The notes beneath the pieces were generated by a model. That model did not search any database and was not told the DNA's origin. It saw nothing but the letters and a program-made list of their open reading frames with translations. Below, piece after piece: positions 23,837 through 32,240 of a DNA stretch of 41,955 bases (positions are counted from its first letter, which is position 1; each line of letters starts with the position of its first letter). Origin of the DNA: Bacteroidales bacterium (GTDB lineage: Bacteria > Bacteroidota > Bacteroidia > Bacteroidales > UBA3824); contig JAGCRY010000031.1 of assembly GCA_017964465.1 (NCBI GenBank), positions 1 through 41,955 of the forward strand, read 5' to 3'. Position numbers and translations under genes: made by a program.

Positions 23837-25232
23837 AAATCACCCCTACCGATTTCAGCAGCAGCAAAAGCAGCATCGCCGGAGCGACAAATCTGACCAT
23901 GAGGACATAAAGTCCGCGACGTGAAAATATTTCTCCATTGCGGGTCAGTTCATCGGTGATGATGTCGGGTTTCAAAACCCATCCAATCAATATGCAAGTG
24001 CCAATGGCGACGAGAGGCATGAAGACGTTGTTGCTGACATAATCCATAACGTCGAGGATTTGAGCCGTGACGCCGTTTGGCAACGGAAGTTCAAAATATA
24101 ATACGTTGTAGCCCAAGCACACCAAAACCGCCAAAATCAACGCCAAAATGCCTTCATACACAATGGAACGGCGGCGCGAAATCTGAAACCTGTCCATGAA
24201 ACTCGACACAATCGCCTCTAACATGGAGACCGCGCTCGTCAACGCCGCAAAAAACGCCATCACGAAAAATATCGCGCCTACAAAGCCGCCTGCCGCGCCC
24301 ATGGACGCAAACACTTTGGGTATTGATATGAACATCAATCCCGGTCCCGATGCGCTCATGCCTTCGTGACCCATGAAGACAAACACAGCAGGGATTATCA
24401 TCACGCCAGCCAAAAATGCGACTGCGGTGTCAAATACCTCGATTTTGTTGATGTCCTTGACGAGATTGTCGTTTTCGCTCACGTAACTGCCATACGAAAT
24501 CATGATGCCCATTGCAACGCTCAGGCTATAAAAAAGCTGTCCCATCGCGTCCATGAGTGTTATGATTATTTTTTGGAAGGTGACACCCTCCAAGTCGGGC
24601 ACTACCAGTACTTTAAGTCCGTCCATGCCGGTACGTGTAACTCCGGTTTCGTCGGTGTAGCTAAGCGTCAGAGAGTATAATGAAATGCCAATTACAAGCA
24701 AAATCATCAACGGCATCAATATTTTGGACGAAAGTTCTATGCCCTTGTTGACGCCAAGATAGACTATGCACGAGGTAATCAACAGAAACATAACTGTATA
24801 TACAATCGGTTCCACTTCGCCGGTGATAAAACCACTGAAATATCCGTCGTCTGAAGCGTCGATGCCGCCGCCACATAAAAAGACGACCATATATTTCATT
24901 ACCCAGCCGCCCACGACAAAATAATACGGCAAGATTACCATTGGCACAAGGCAGGCGAGTTTTCCGAGGGGCTTCCATCGCGGATGGAGCCTACGGTAAG
25001 CCATCAGGGGGCTGAGTTTGGTTTTGCGGCCGATTGCAATTTCAGTGGTGAGGAGCGCAAAGCCAAATGTAAGCACAAGCACCAAGTAAATCACCAAAAA
25101 CAATCCGCCTCCGTCCTTTGCCGCAAGGTACGGAAACCTCCATATATTACCCAGACCGACGGCACTGCCCGCCGCCGCCAATACAAATCCTATGCTGCCC
25201 CTAAATGAGCTGCGCCTGTTTTCGTTTTTCAT
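23835..25232 (-). CDS. Sodium-dependent transporter, neurotransmitter:sodium symporter (NSS/SNF) family
   Basis: A 465-residue membrane protein with about 12 helices. The N-terminus has the family signature SIGFVLAAAGSAVGLGNIWR and FPYLAAKDGGG, which forms the sodium and substrate sites of LeuT-type proteins. Later conserved parts are ALTSAVSMLEAIVS and the FGFALLTTEIAIGRKTK segment. Bacterial members import amino acids with sodium; the exact substrate is not readable here. The THUMP-like gene is upstream at 50 bases, with a good -7 element between, so this gene can be transcribed alone. A heptad array abuts its stop codon. Confidence 0.95.
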   Translation of the reverse strand: MKNENRRSSFRGSIGFVLAAAGSAVGLGNIWRFPYLAAKDGGGLFLVIYLVLVLTFGFALLTTEIAIGRKTKLSPLMAYRRLHPRWKPLGKLACLVPMVILPYYFVVGGWVMKYMVVFLCGGGIDASDDGYFSGFITGEVEPIVYTVMFLLITSCIVYLGVNKGIELSSKILMPLMILLVIGISLYSLTLSYTDETGVTRTGMDGLKVLVVPDLEGVTFQKIIITLMDAMGQLFYSLSVAMGIMISYGSYVSENDNLVKDINKIEVFDTAVAFLAGVMIIPAVFVFMGHEGMSASGPGLMFISIPKVFASMGAAGGFVGAIFFVMAFFAALTSAVSMLEAIVSSFMDRFQISRRRSIVYEGILALILAVLVCLGYNVLYFELPLPNGVTAQILDVMDYVSNNVFMPLVAIGTCILIGWVLKPDIITDELTRNGEIFSRRGLYVLMVRFVAPAMLLLLLLKSVGVI

Positions 25233-25248
25233 TTATTAATATTTTTCG

Positions 25249-25281
25249 CAAAGATAGTTTATTTTCCGCATATTTCGACAA
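25249..25281 (-). promoter_or_regulatory. Probable promoter of the NSS symporter gene
   Basis: On the minus strand TATCTTTG (25256-25249) matches TAnnTTTG, 16 bases before the start codon. TTG at 25281-25279 is a weak -33 candidate at 22 bases. Confidence 0.45.
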
Positions 25282-25282
25282 T

Positions 25283-26467
25283 CTAAAAACGTGCAGTTTC
25301 CAACATAATTTTCCTGCCGTCCGCCATTGTCGTTGCAAACAGATAAATGTCGCCGCCGTCCTTGATTTTCATTTTTTTACGCAGTTCATCGGCTTTCATC
25401 GGAAAATTGCGGACTGTGATGTTGGCTTTTTCGATGTGTTTAAAGTCCTTCACGCCTCCTATTTTCATGATTTTGAATCTGCGCCCGGGAAAATCGTCAA
25501 TCAATTTTTTTGAAACGTACAGATGGCTGTTGTCGCTTATTTTTTCTAAGAAATAATGCTCCGCCAAAAGGTTGAATGGTGCGGCTTTCATAATCGCGGC
25601 GTTTGGCTCGTAGAGGTACATTCCAGTTTCCAAATTTGTGGCGGTTTCGGCATCGCTGTTGGCTTCGTCGCTTCTTAGGAAAATGTGAATGTATCTGTCT
25701 GTGTCATACACAAATATCTTTGGTTCTTCATTGAATCCGGGAATCAGGACGGCGAGTAATTCCTTACATTCTCCATCAACTCCAACGACATGGATTTCTG
25801 CAACGTTTTTGAGTTGGGACGTACATTCTGAAATGTCCAACATCGGCGAGAGTTTTATGATTGCTATGTCAGTTTTTTCTAACAAAACATCCTGAAATCC
25901 AACAACATCCGGCTCGCAATCACTGATGCGGACAGTTTTTGAGCCGCTTTTGCTCCGGCGTGCTGGGTCTATGAAAACCGCGCCAAAATGACCGTCAAAA
26001 TTCTTCAAAAATTCCACGCCATCGCCGTTTATAATTTCATAATTTTCAAGCTTGAGCGCATGGAAATTGTTAGCGGCGATTTCGCAAAGTTCACTGTTGC
26101 GCTCTACATAATACGACCGTCCAAAACCCGCCGACATTACTGAAAAATCAACGCCAAATCCGCCTGTCAAGTCGGCATAATTTTTTTCGGAAATCTTGTC
26201 GCAATATCGTCTGATGATGTCGCTTTTTGGGCGTGTGGTAAATTCCGACGAACATTGCTCCAACGACAGATGCACAGGATATATGATGTCCTCATTTTCA
26301 GCCCATTGAGGCATTTTGCGTTTCATTGCTTGTATGCCTGCAATTTGTTGAAGTACAAACTTTGGACGGAAATCCTCATTTTCTTTCATGCGCAATGCGA
26401 GGTCGCGCACATCGTTGTCGATGTGTTCATGAATATATTTTTTCTCTGTCGTCGTCACCAATACCAT
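25283..26467 (-). CDS. THUMP-like domain class I SAM-dependent methyltransferase
   Basis: A 394-residue protein typical of Bacteroidota. An N-terminal helical region (KFVLQQIAGIQAMKRKMPQW) is followed by a Rossmann methyltransferase core with YADLTGGFGVDF (SAM loop, about 117-128) and VFIDPARRSKSG (about 165-176, the D-P-A-R-R motif). The C-terminal half is the THUMP-like region (GRRFKIMKIGGVKDFKHIEKANITVRNFP). THUMP enzymes act on RNA, so a tRNA or rRNA base is the likely substrate, but this branch has not been characterised to my knowledge. The gene lies directly downstream of tRNA-Leu. Confidence 0.88.
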   Translation of the reverse strand: MVLVTTTEKKYIHEHIDNDVRDLALRMKENEDFRPKFVLQQIAGIQAMKRKMPQWAENEDIIYPVHLSLEQCSSEFTTRPKSDIIRRYCDKISEKNYADLTGGFGVDFSVMSAGFGRSYYVERNSELCEIAANNFHALKLENYEIINGDGVEFLKNFDGHFGAVFIDPARRSKSGSKTVRISDCEPDVVGFQDVLLEKTDIAIIKLSPMLDISECTSQLKNVAEIHVVGVDGECKELLAVLIPGFNEEPKIFVYDTDRYIHIFLRSDEANSDAETATNLETGMYLYEPNAAIMKAAPFNLLAEHYFLEKISDNSHLYVSKKLIDDFPGRRFKIMKIGGVKDFKHIEKANITVRNFPMKADELRKKMKIKDGGDIYLFATTMADGRKIMLETARF

Positions 26468-26493
26468 CTCAATTACTTCAATTACTTACAAAA

Positions 26494-26525
26494 AAAGGAA
26501 TCTGCCATAACCGACAAATTCCTTT
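26494..26525 (-). terminator. Terminator of tRNA-Leu
   Basis: On the minus strand AAAGGAAT (26525-26518), a 16-base loop, ATTCCTTT (26501-26494) and then further T. It lies just after the tRNA 3' end. Confidence 0.8.
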
Positions 26526-26537
26526 GAAAATTCTTTG

Positions 26538-26619
26538 TACCCGGGACAGGAATCGAACCTGCATGCCTCTCAGCACTAGAACCTGAAACTAGCGCGTCTA
26601 CCAATTTCGCCACCCGGGC
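26538..26619 (-). tRNA. tRNA-Leu, anticodon CAG
   Basis: The 82-nucleotide gene reads from 26619. The acceptor stem GCCCGGG pairs with CCCGGGT (one G-U), with discriminator A. The D-arm is GCG...CGC with TTGGTAGA. The anticodon loop TTCAGGT gives CAG at 34-36 with G37. A short class II variable arm TGC...GCA follows, and a T-arm with TTCGATT. The anticodon stem has one U-U opposition at 31-39. CCA is not encoded. It has a strong promoter and terminator of its own. Confidence 0.95.
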
Positions 26620-26659
26620 GTACCACTATGGGAAACAAGTTCGCTCTTAAAAAGCGTTG

Positions 26660-26691
26660 CAAAGTTAAATATGTTTCGCCAATAAAACAAA
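26660..26691 (-). promoter_or_regulatory. Promoter of tRNA-Leu
   Basis: On the minus strand TTTG (26691-26688), 20 bases, TAACTTTG (26667-26660), a full match to the Bacteroides consensus. Transcription would start roughly 30 bases before the tRNA. Confidence 0.8.
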
Positions 26692-26714
26692 TTTTTTTGC
26701 AACTTTTTTCTTGG

Positions 26715-28694
26715 CTACTTTGCTACGAGCCGTTGTGCCGTCAGTTTGTTTTGCTTCATGCCTTCCACGTATGTCTGCATGATGGCTTTGATTTGTGATT
26801 CCATGAAAGGCAATTGTGGAAAGTTGTCGCGGCGGTCGATGAGGTTGTTTTTCAACTGGAAATCCTTCTGATATTCAAAAATGCCAGTCAGTTTCTCGTT
26901 TTTATATTCAATCATCAGTGTATCAAGATAATACATCGACTGACCGTTCAAGTCGTTGAAGACATAATTGACAAATTTTGAGGAATCCTGTTCAAAAACG
27001 TTTTTGCCAAATGAAAAATATGGCTTGTCATACCCAATCATTGAGAGTAGGGTAGGGGTGATGTCCATCTGTTGCATCAGGCGTGTCGAGTCGCATTTGA
27101 TGGGCAGTTGACCGCCCGGCGTGTAGAAAAATATCGGAATCCTGAATTTACCATATTCGTTTGCATATTCGTCACGCGAGCCGGGTCCAGTGTGGTCGGC
27201 TGTGAAGACAAATATTGTGTTTTTGAACCAGTCCATTTTGCTTACTGTCTCAAAATATTTCTTCAAAGAATAGTCTGCGTATCTCACAGCCTTGTGCATC
27301 GGGATTGTGCCGTCGGGGAATCGCCCGTCGTCATATTTGGATGGAATTTTGAACGGATTGTGGGATGAGGCTGAAAATATGGTCAGCAAAAACGGTTTGC
27401 CGCTTTTCGCAATGCGGTCGCTTTCATTGGCGAAATATTGGAAGAATGGCTCGTCCCAAATCGACCACGTGCCGTCAAACTCGCTGTCGTTGTTGTACTC
27501 GTCCATTCCGTAATAATTGGGGAAGCCGATGGAGTTCGTGAAGCCTTTGAATCCCAAAGTCGTGTTTGGTGCGCCGTGGAAAAATGCACATTCATATCCC
27601 TCATTACCAAGCATTTCGGGAAGTCCTTGGAGAGTGTTGTTGGAATAGAAATAATAGCAATATGGCTCGATGTATCTCGGTATGCCCGCAAAAACGCCCG
27701 GCATACAATCTACGGAGCGGATGCCGTTTGCAAATGAATTCATGAAACAATAACTCTGCCCCAGTAGTGAATCCAAAAATGGAGTGTAGCCTTCAAAATT
27801 TCCGTTGTCCAAATCCCTGTTGAAATATCCGACGTATTCACTGCTGAAGCTTTCCATCAAAATTACCACAATGTTCGGTTTCTTCATTTCAGCCGTGTCG
27901 GAAGGCTCGTGAATGGGGTTGAAGATTGTCGTGAGCTGTTCCGATGGGTAGAAATCGAGGTTTTTATATCCGGTCTTGTGGATTGTCGTGATGACTGTGA
28001 ACGGTGTATTCAATACAATAGCCGCCTGCACGGGCTTTTTACAATAAATGTCCGCCGAATCTTGGCGCATCGGGTGCATTTTCAGTCCAAATCCGCCCCT
28101 CAGTCCGCCGATTGCCAATGTCATTGCAAGGACGAACAGTATCGGATGTACAGTATAATATACACCATTTGGCGCGTAGTCGTCGGCGTGTTTGTTGCGT
28201 TTGATGGGGTTGTAGTAGAATTTCCATAGCAGGAATATGCTTCCCGCGCCAAAAATCCAAACAGGCCAGTATTGCGTCACAGACTCCATGAGGATTTTGC
28301 CGATGTTGTTTTCATTACCAAATTCGGCGAAGAATGTCGCGGTCGTGCGCCGTCCGCCGAAATCGAAATATACAACGTCCGCGACGTTCATGAAAATGCC
28401 TATCGTGTTGATGATGAGATAGATATATTTAACGACACGTTGATAACTTACGGTGTCGCGGAATTTTGCGGGGACGGTCTGCATGGCAATGCAAAGGATG
28501 TTGAGGTAGCACAGTGCGCTGATGTCGAACCTGATGCCGCCGCCGCAGATTGTCATCATGTCGGAGAATGTGACGTCCTGGAATGTCGAGTGGTTCATCC
28601 AAAAGAAAAACCATCTTTCCGCCATGTACAGCAACATTGCAAATGCAAAGTTGACTGCCATTATCAATATTGGTTGCTTCCTGATGTTTTCCAT
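26715..28694 (-). CDS. LTA-synthase-family (sulfatase-fold) phosphotransferase, membrane bound
   Basis: The 659-residue protein has five N-terminal membrane helices (about 8-30, 52-72, 88-105, 142-160, 182-200) and a large periplasmic alkaline-phosphatase-fold domain from about 270. Metal and active-site features are NIVVILMESFSSEYVG (E281) and NGIRSVDCMPGVFAGIP, where S327 takes the place of the LtaS threonine. TADHTGPGS supplies further ligands. Family members move phosphoglycerol or phosphoethanolamine onto glycans or lipids. A diderm has no lipoteichoic acid, so the acceptor is probably a periplasmic glucan, lipid A or capsule. It follows the HD gene by 5 bases as last gene of the kelch operon. 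Confidence 0.92.
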   Translation of the reverse strand: MENIRKQPILIMAVNFAFAMLLYMAERWFFFWMNHSTFQDVTFSDMMTICGGGIRFDISALCYLNILCIAMQTVPAKFRDTVSYQRVVKYIYLIINTIGIFMNVADVVYFDFGGRRTTATFFAEFGNENNIGKILMESVTQYWPVWIFGAGSIFLLWKFYYNPIKRNKHADDYAPNGVYYTVHPILFVLAMTLAIGGLRGGFGLKMHPMRQDSADIYCKKPVQAAIVLNTPFTVITTIHKTGYKNLDFYPSEQLTTIFNPIHEPSDTAEMKKPNIVVILMESFSSEYVGYFNRDLDNGNFEGYTPFLDSLLGQSYCFMNSFANGIRSVDCMPGVFAGIPRYIEPYCYYFYSNNTLQGLPEMLGNEGYECAFFHGAPNTTLGFKGFTNSIGFPNYYGMDEYNNDSEFDGTWSIWDEPFFQYFANESDRIAKSGKPFLLTIFSASSHNPFKIPSKYDDGRFPDGTIPMHKAVRYADYSLKKYFETVSKMDWFKNTIFVFTADHTGPGSRDEYANEYGKFRIPIFFYTPGGQLPIKCDSTRLMQQMDITPTLLSMIGYDKPYFSFGKNVFEQDSSKFVNYVFNDLNGQSMYYLDTLMIEYKNEKLTGIFEYQKDFQLKNNLIDRRDNFPQLPFMESQIKAIMQTYVEGMKQNKLTAQRLVAK

Positions 28695-28699
28695 TTTTT

Positions 28700-29341
28700 T
28701 TAGTCAACCCATAAGAAATCTTCGTCGTCGTCGATGTTCTTGCGTTCAAGGATGTTTGTAGCGAGAGTGTCAGCAGTTTGAATCACGGCGCACAGCGGAC
28801 AGATGTCCCGCGCATTGTTGAGATTTTCCTTGATGTCCGCGCTCTGGAATGGCAGGTCCCATGCCGCCATGTGCCAGCGGATTGCCATTATCTCAAAGTC
28901 GCTCATTGAAAGACCGGCACGCAGGAGCACAATTACGGATTTTTCACCGTGTCCGAGCGGGAAGTTTGTATAGTCGAGTTTGAAGCCCTGTTTGGTCTGT
29001 ATCATTCCAAACTTGTCCTTCTTTTTCTTTGTGATTTTCTTGTAGATGTCAGCCTTGCAAACGTCATGGAGGAGCGCCGCAATCTTCACGCTGTCCTCGG
29101 GCAGATATTCCGCCATGTTTTTATTGAAGCCTATCATCTGTTCGCGTATTCCGAGAGCCACGCGGCAAACATTGAGCGAATGTTCAACAAGTCCGCCGTC
29201 GTAGTTGAGATGGAAGGACGATGAAGCCGGAGCGTCGAAAAAGCCGAGTTCCTGCAGTTCTTCAATCACGTCGTCCACGCCTTCGCGCTCGGTGGATTTG
29301 AGAAGATTTATAAATTCTTTTTTGAGGTTTTGATCGATCAT
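28700..29341 (-). CDS. HD-domain phosphohydrolase
   Basis: A 213-residue cytoplasmic protein. The HD metal site is readable: H54 in GGLVEHSLNV, H92-D93 in ALLHDVCKAD, and D191 in QTADTLATN. Extra histidines lie at H131 (GHGEKS) and H157 (RWHMAAW). This resembles the HD part of YhaM-type 3'-5' exonucleases, but it lacks their nucleic-acid-binding OB domain, and the substrate is unknown. Its ATG overlaps the DUF4907 stop by four bases (ATGA), and the LTA-synthase-like gene begins 5 bases after it, so it is translated with both envelope proteins. Confidence 0.9.
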   Translation of the reverse strand: MIDQNLKKEFINLLKSTEREGVDDVIEELQELGFFDAPASSSFHLNYDGGLVEHSLNVCRVALGIREQMIGFNKNMAEYLPEDSVKIAALLHDVCKADIYKKITKKKKDKFGMIQTKQGFKLDYTNFPLGHGEKSVIVLLRAGLSMSDFEIMAIRWHMAAWDLPFQSADIKENLNNARDICPLCAVIQTADTLATNILERKNIDDDEDFLWVD

Positions 29342-29724
29342 TTTTTTGATTTTATTGAGCCGTCTTGCGATAGGATTCCAAGTTTAATGAGGTCTTCCGT
29401 GGTGAGAGCTGGCATGTTGGATGTGTTCATCATCTTGAATACCACCACTTTGCCTGTATTGAGCGCGTCTTCTGCCGTTTCAAAATGATGGAATCCTTCT
29501 ACGACGGGTATTATTGTTTGGTGAATGAATTTGCGTCCATTTACGGATATTGTGTATGAGTATCCGTCGGTTGTGTCCAAAGGCTGTGCCTCGACGGAAA
29601 ATGTTGTCCCTTGGGCTGTTGTGTCAAATTTCAGGTGTGTGGGCTGTTCCTGCCCTTGTTTTCCGCCGGCGCAACCCATTGCTAATGCCGCGATTATCAG
29701 TGATGAAGTTATCAGGCGTCGCAT
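29338..29724 (-). CDS. DUF4907-domain lipoprotein
   Basis: The protein has 128 residues from the ATG at 29724 (the frame is open upstream but that part overlaps the preceding gene). A signal peptide with lipobox LAMGC makes it an exported lipoprotein. The body matches DUF4907: YSYTISVNGRKFIHQTIIP, FHHFETAEDALNTGKVV and a closing LTTEDLIKLGI, with the family's I-H-Q-x-x-I-P core. Function is unknown. It sits 14 bases after the barrel protein gene and overlaps the HD gene, within the operon that begins with a kelch-like lipoprotein. Confidence 0.88.
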   Translation of the reverse strand: MRRLITSSLIIAALAMGCAGGKQGQEQPTHLKFDTTAQGTTFSVEAQPLDTTDGYSYTISVNGRKFIHQTIIPVVEGFHHFETAEDALNTGKVVVFKMMNTSNMPALTTEDLIKLGILSQDGSIKSKK

Positions 29725-29738
29725 GTTCCTTCGTTTTT

Positions 29739-30500
29739 TTAGAAAATTCTGCTCAGGAAGTAAGACCTCTTTACTGTCCACTGCGAGAGCGGTATCGTGA
29801 ATGCAAAGTTTGCAAAGAAGGTCATGTTGTTCATGTCCTTGAATGGTTTGGACTCCTGACCGCCGCCCAATGTTATTTCGTAGTCCTTGTTAAAAATGGA
29901 CATGGGCGTCATGCCAATTCTGAAGTTGATGATTGTGAAGTTGAAACCAACGATGATTGGCACGTTAATTTTGTTGCGGGCTTCGTTGTAGTCCTTTGCG
30001 CTGAGTTTTTTGCCGTCAACTTTTTGGGTTGTGGTTATGTTGAGATTGAAGTCCACTTGAGTTCCAAAATAGAAGTAAGCCTGGCGGTTGTAGAGTTCGT
30101 CGCTGAGTTTGATGTAGAGCGGGACGCCGAGAGAGAGAACGCGGTTACATTCAGTGAGTTCCACGTCTTTTTTCGGCGTTTCGTATTTGTAGGAATTGCC
30201 CCACCAGTGAGCTGTGATGCCGGTTATGAAACCTATATTGTCATTCTTGCAGTCGTGGTGGAATTGCAGGCCGAGATTGAAGCCCGGTGTGTATCCGAGG
30301 GATTCGATTGGCTCGAGGTGCACGAGGCCTTCGCCGCCTTTGAAATATTTGTTATTGCAGCGTTCCGACGGTCCGCCGTTGAAACTGTTGCTGAAGCCGA
30401 GTTCAAGTACAAAATAGTCAAACTCGAAGTGCCTGCCCTTCTGCGCTGAGGCGATGCAGGGCAGTATCGCCAGCAATAATATGATGATTTTCTTGTTCAT
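29739..30500 (-). CDS. Outer-membrane beta-barrel protein (PorT-like size)
   Basis: A 253-residue protein with a clear signal peptide (1-19, CIASAQ). It then consists of alternating strands with aromatic girdle residues (FNLGLQFHHDC, GVPLYIKLSDELYNRQAYFYFGTQVDFNL, VGFNFTIINFRIGM) and ends in a phenylalanine (FLSRIF). That fits an eight-to-ten-stranded outer-membrane barrel. No specific family can be named. It is placed 17 bases after the kelch-like lipoprotein and before the DUF4907 lipoprotein, suggesting that these three form a surface complex (inference). Confidence 0.8.
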   Translation of the reverse strand: MNKKIIILLLAILPCIASAQKGRHFEFDYFVLELGFSNSFNGGPSERCNNKYFKGGEGLVHLEPIESLGYTPGFNLGLQFHHDCKNDNIGFITGITAHWWGNSYKYETPKKDVELTECNRVLSLGVPLYIKLSDELYNRQAYFYFGTQVDFNLNITTTQKVDGKKLSAKDYNEARNKINVPIIVGFNFTIINFRIGMTPMSIFNKDYEITLGGGQESKPFKDMNNMTFFANFAFTIPLSQWTVKRSYFLSRIF

Positions 30501-30517
30501 GTCTTTTCGATATTATA

Positions 30518-32140
30518 TTATGGACGATAAACCCATTCTGAATTGTTGTAAATTACATAGTCGCCATCGCCTTGTTGTGCGCCGCCCACTACGAACGCCC
30601 TGTCGCCGCCATTGATGACCGTGGCGCGTGATACACGGCTGTTCAGTCCGTCTTCATTCATGTATGGAGCGCGTAATTCGGGAACGAAATTGGTGCTCAT
30701 GTCATATTTTAGCATGTCGGAATAATATTCAATCTTGCCGTTTTCGTCCACGCCTTCGCCCATGCCGTAGTAGATTATTCCATCTACCGAAAATGCTGAT
30801 CCGAAAGCGCGTGGCTTGAAGTTGTATTCCATGTTGTATTCATCGCGGAGGTTGTCATTGAAATGACGTGGGTTTTTGCTTGTTGGCCATGAGAACGTGT
30901 AGGAATCGGGATGGCTGTTGACGGGCATATTGAAGTGGCAGGGGATGAACTCGTCATAATATTTGGTCTTGCCGTTTTCGCCTTCGCCCTTGCCGCCGAT
31001 GATGTAGGCGTCGTTTTCCACAACAACCACCGATGCGCCAGAACGCCGTCCAAAGCCGAAGTCTTCGGTCATTTGGAGGAAGTAGCCGCTTGTCGGGCTG
31101 TATTCCTTCTTTTCGTCCCTGTCCATCATGAAGAGGTAGATGTCTGAATGATAATGGGTTTGTCCGTTGTGTTGGTATTCGCCAAGTCCCATGAATCCCC
31201 ATTCCTGTATTGAGAAGCCTATGCCGCCGGTGCGTGGAAGGCCTTGGAACGGTTGAAGGAGTATTACATCGCTGTCTTCGCCACGGTATGATACTTTTGC
31301 CCAAAGGCGTGTGTCAATGTCATAAACGAAGAAATCCTGGTTGTAGTCGGTGATTTTGAGTGCGTCGTCAGTTGTTTTGCAACCGCAGCCGACATAGAGG
31401 AGATGGTGTGCAACGCTGCCGTTGTCAACATAGTTGAGACCGAAACCTACTGCGCCCCACAATGCCATTACTTCATTGCGGATTTTGAGGGTCGGGATTT
31501 GTTCGTAGGTCTTTTTCTTTGAACTGTAGCACCACAGGTCGTTATAGAGTGTTGCGCCGGCGCGTCCCATGCCGAAGAATGTGAGTGTGTCGCCGTCCAC
31601 TATTGTCATGATGTTCAGGCAGTCGGAGCGTCCGCAGAGGATTGAATTGTTTTGTAATCCATTGGTTTCAAACCATTTGTTGTGCGGATGGTCGGTAGTT
31701 ACTACGAGAGTTTCGGGATTGTAGGCAATTCGTCCGTCGGATGTTTTTACGTAACTGCGTATTGAATATTCTGTTTCACATTCGAGGTCGTTGATTCTTG
31801 TGAAGAACGGTTCGCTTGGGTTTACGTTGCCATTATGAGGGCTGAAGTTGTCGTTGATTGTAGGTACGTTGTTACCCTTGACCCAGCAGTGGCCATATTC
31901 AACGATGTCGGATGTCGCGACGTATTCAAAACCGCCTTTAATGTTCAGCCATACGTCCCAAACTTTATCCGCGCTGTCTGGTCTTGCGGCGCAGGGGAGC
32001 ACGGCGTTTGTGCTGTCTGTGGTGAATGCAGTCTCGTAATATACGTCAAAGACTGTGTGCATCTCGTCGTCTGTCTTGCAGGCGTCAAGTAATGCAGCGC
32101 AGAGCGTGGTGGCTATTAAAGCAGAAATAAATCTTTTCAT
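30518..32140 (-). CDS. Kelch-like beta-propeller lipoprotein with fibronectin-like N-terminal domain
   Basis: The protein has 540 residues from the ATG at 32140. The frame continues upstream, but the strong promoter at 32208-32177 places the transcript start downstream of those codons. The signal peptide ends in LLDAC (lipid on C21). A fibronectin-III-like domain common in Bacteroidota surface proteins follows (EYGHCWVKGNNVPT, CETEYSIRSYVKTSDG). Then come repeated kelch-type blades (TFFGMGRAGATLYNDLWCY, GFMGLGEYQHNGQTHYHSDI, AYIIGGKGEG, IIYYGMGEGVDENG, AFVVGGAQQG). It likely faces the cell surface and binds a ligand or glycan; no catalytic residues are evident. Confidence 0.85.
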   Translation of the reverse strand: MKRFISALIATTLCAALLDACKTDDEMHTVFDVYYETAFTTDSTNAVLPCAARPDSADKVWDVWLNIKGGFEYVATSDIVEYGHCWVKGNNVPTINDNFSPHNGNVNPSEPFFTRINDLECETEYSIRSYVKTSDGRIAYNPETLVVTTDHPHNKWFETNGLQNNSILCGRSDCLNIMTIVDGDTLTFFGMGRAGATLYNDLWCYSSKKKTYEQIPTLKIRNEVMALWGAVGFGLNYVDNGSVAHHLLYVGCGCKTTDDALKITDYNQDFFVYDIDTRLWAKVSYRGEDSDVILLQPFQGLPRTGGIGFSIQEWGFMGLGEYQHNGQTHYHSDIYLFMMDRDEKKEYSPTSGYFLQMTEDFGFGRRSGASVVVVENDAYIIGGKGEGENGKTKYYDEFIPCHFNMPVNSHPDSYTFSWPTSKNPRHFNDNLRDEYNMEYNFKPRAFGSAFSVDGIIYYGMGEGVDENGKIEYYSDMLKYDMSTNFVPELRAPYMNEDGLNSRVSRATVINGGDRAFVVGGAQQGDGDYVIYNNSEWVYRP

Positions 32141-32176
32141 TGTTTTGTGGTCAAACAAGTAATATATTACAGGCTG

Positions 32177-32208
32177 CAAAATTAGTCTAAAATTGCTTAA
32201 AACACAAA
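32177..32208 (-). promoter_or_regulatory. Promoter of the kelch/barrel/DUF4907/HD/LTA operon
   Basis: On the minus strand TTTG (32208-32205), exactly 20 bases, TAATTTTG (32184-32177), a full consensus match. Transcription would begin about 30 bases before the ATG at 32140. Confidence 0.8.
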
Positions 32209-32240
32209 AAATTAGGAAACTTTTTGCAAAAAAAATCGTT

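Noticed and set aside
26468-26487. Nine-base direct repeat (TCAATTACT-like) before the THUMP-like gene
   Set aside because: Only two copies; no clear role; not 7-periodic.
29550-30449. 299-codon plus-strand open frame opposite the barrel and DUF4907 genes
   Set aside because: Antisense shadow; both minus-strand genes have signal peptides and family features.
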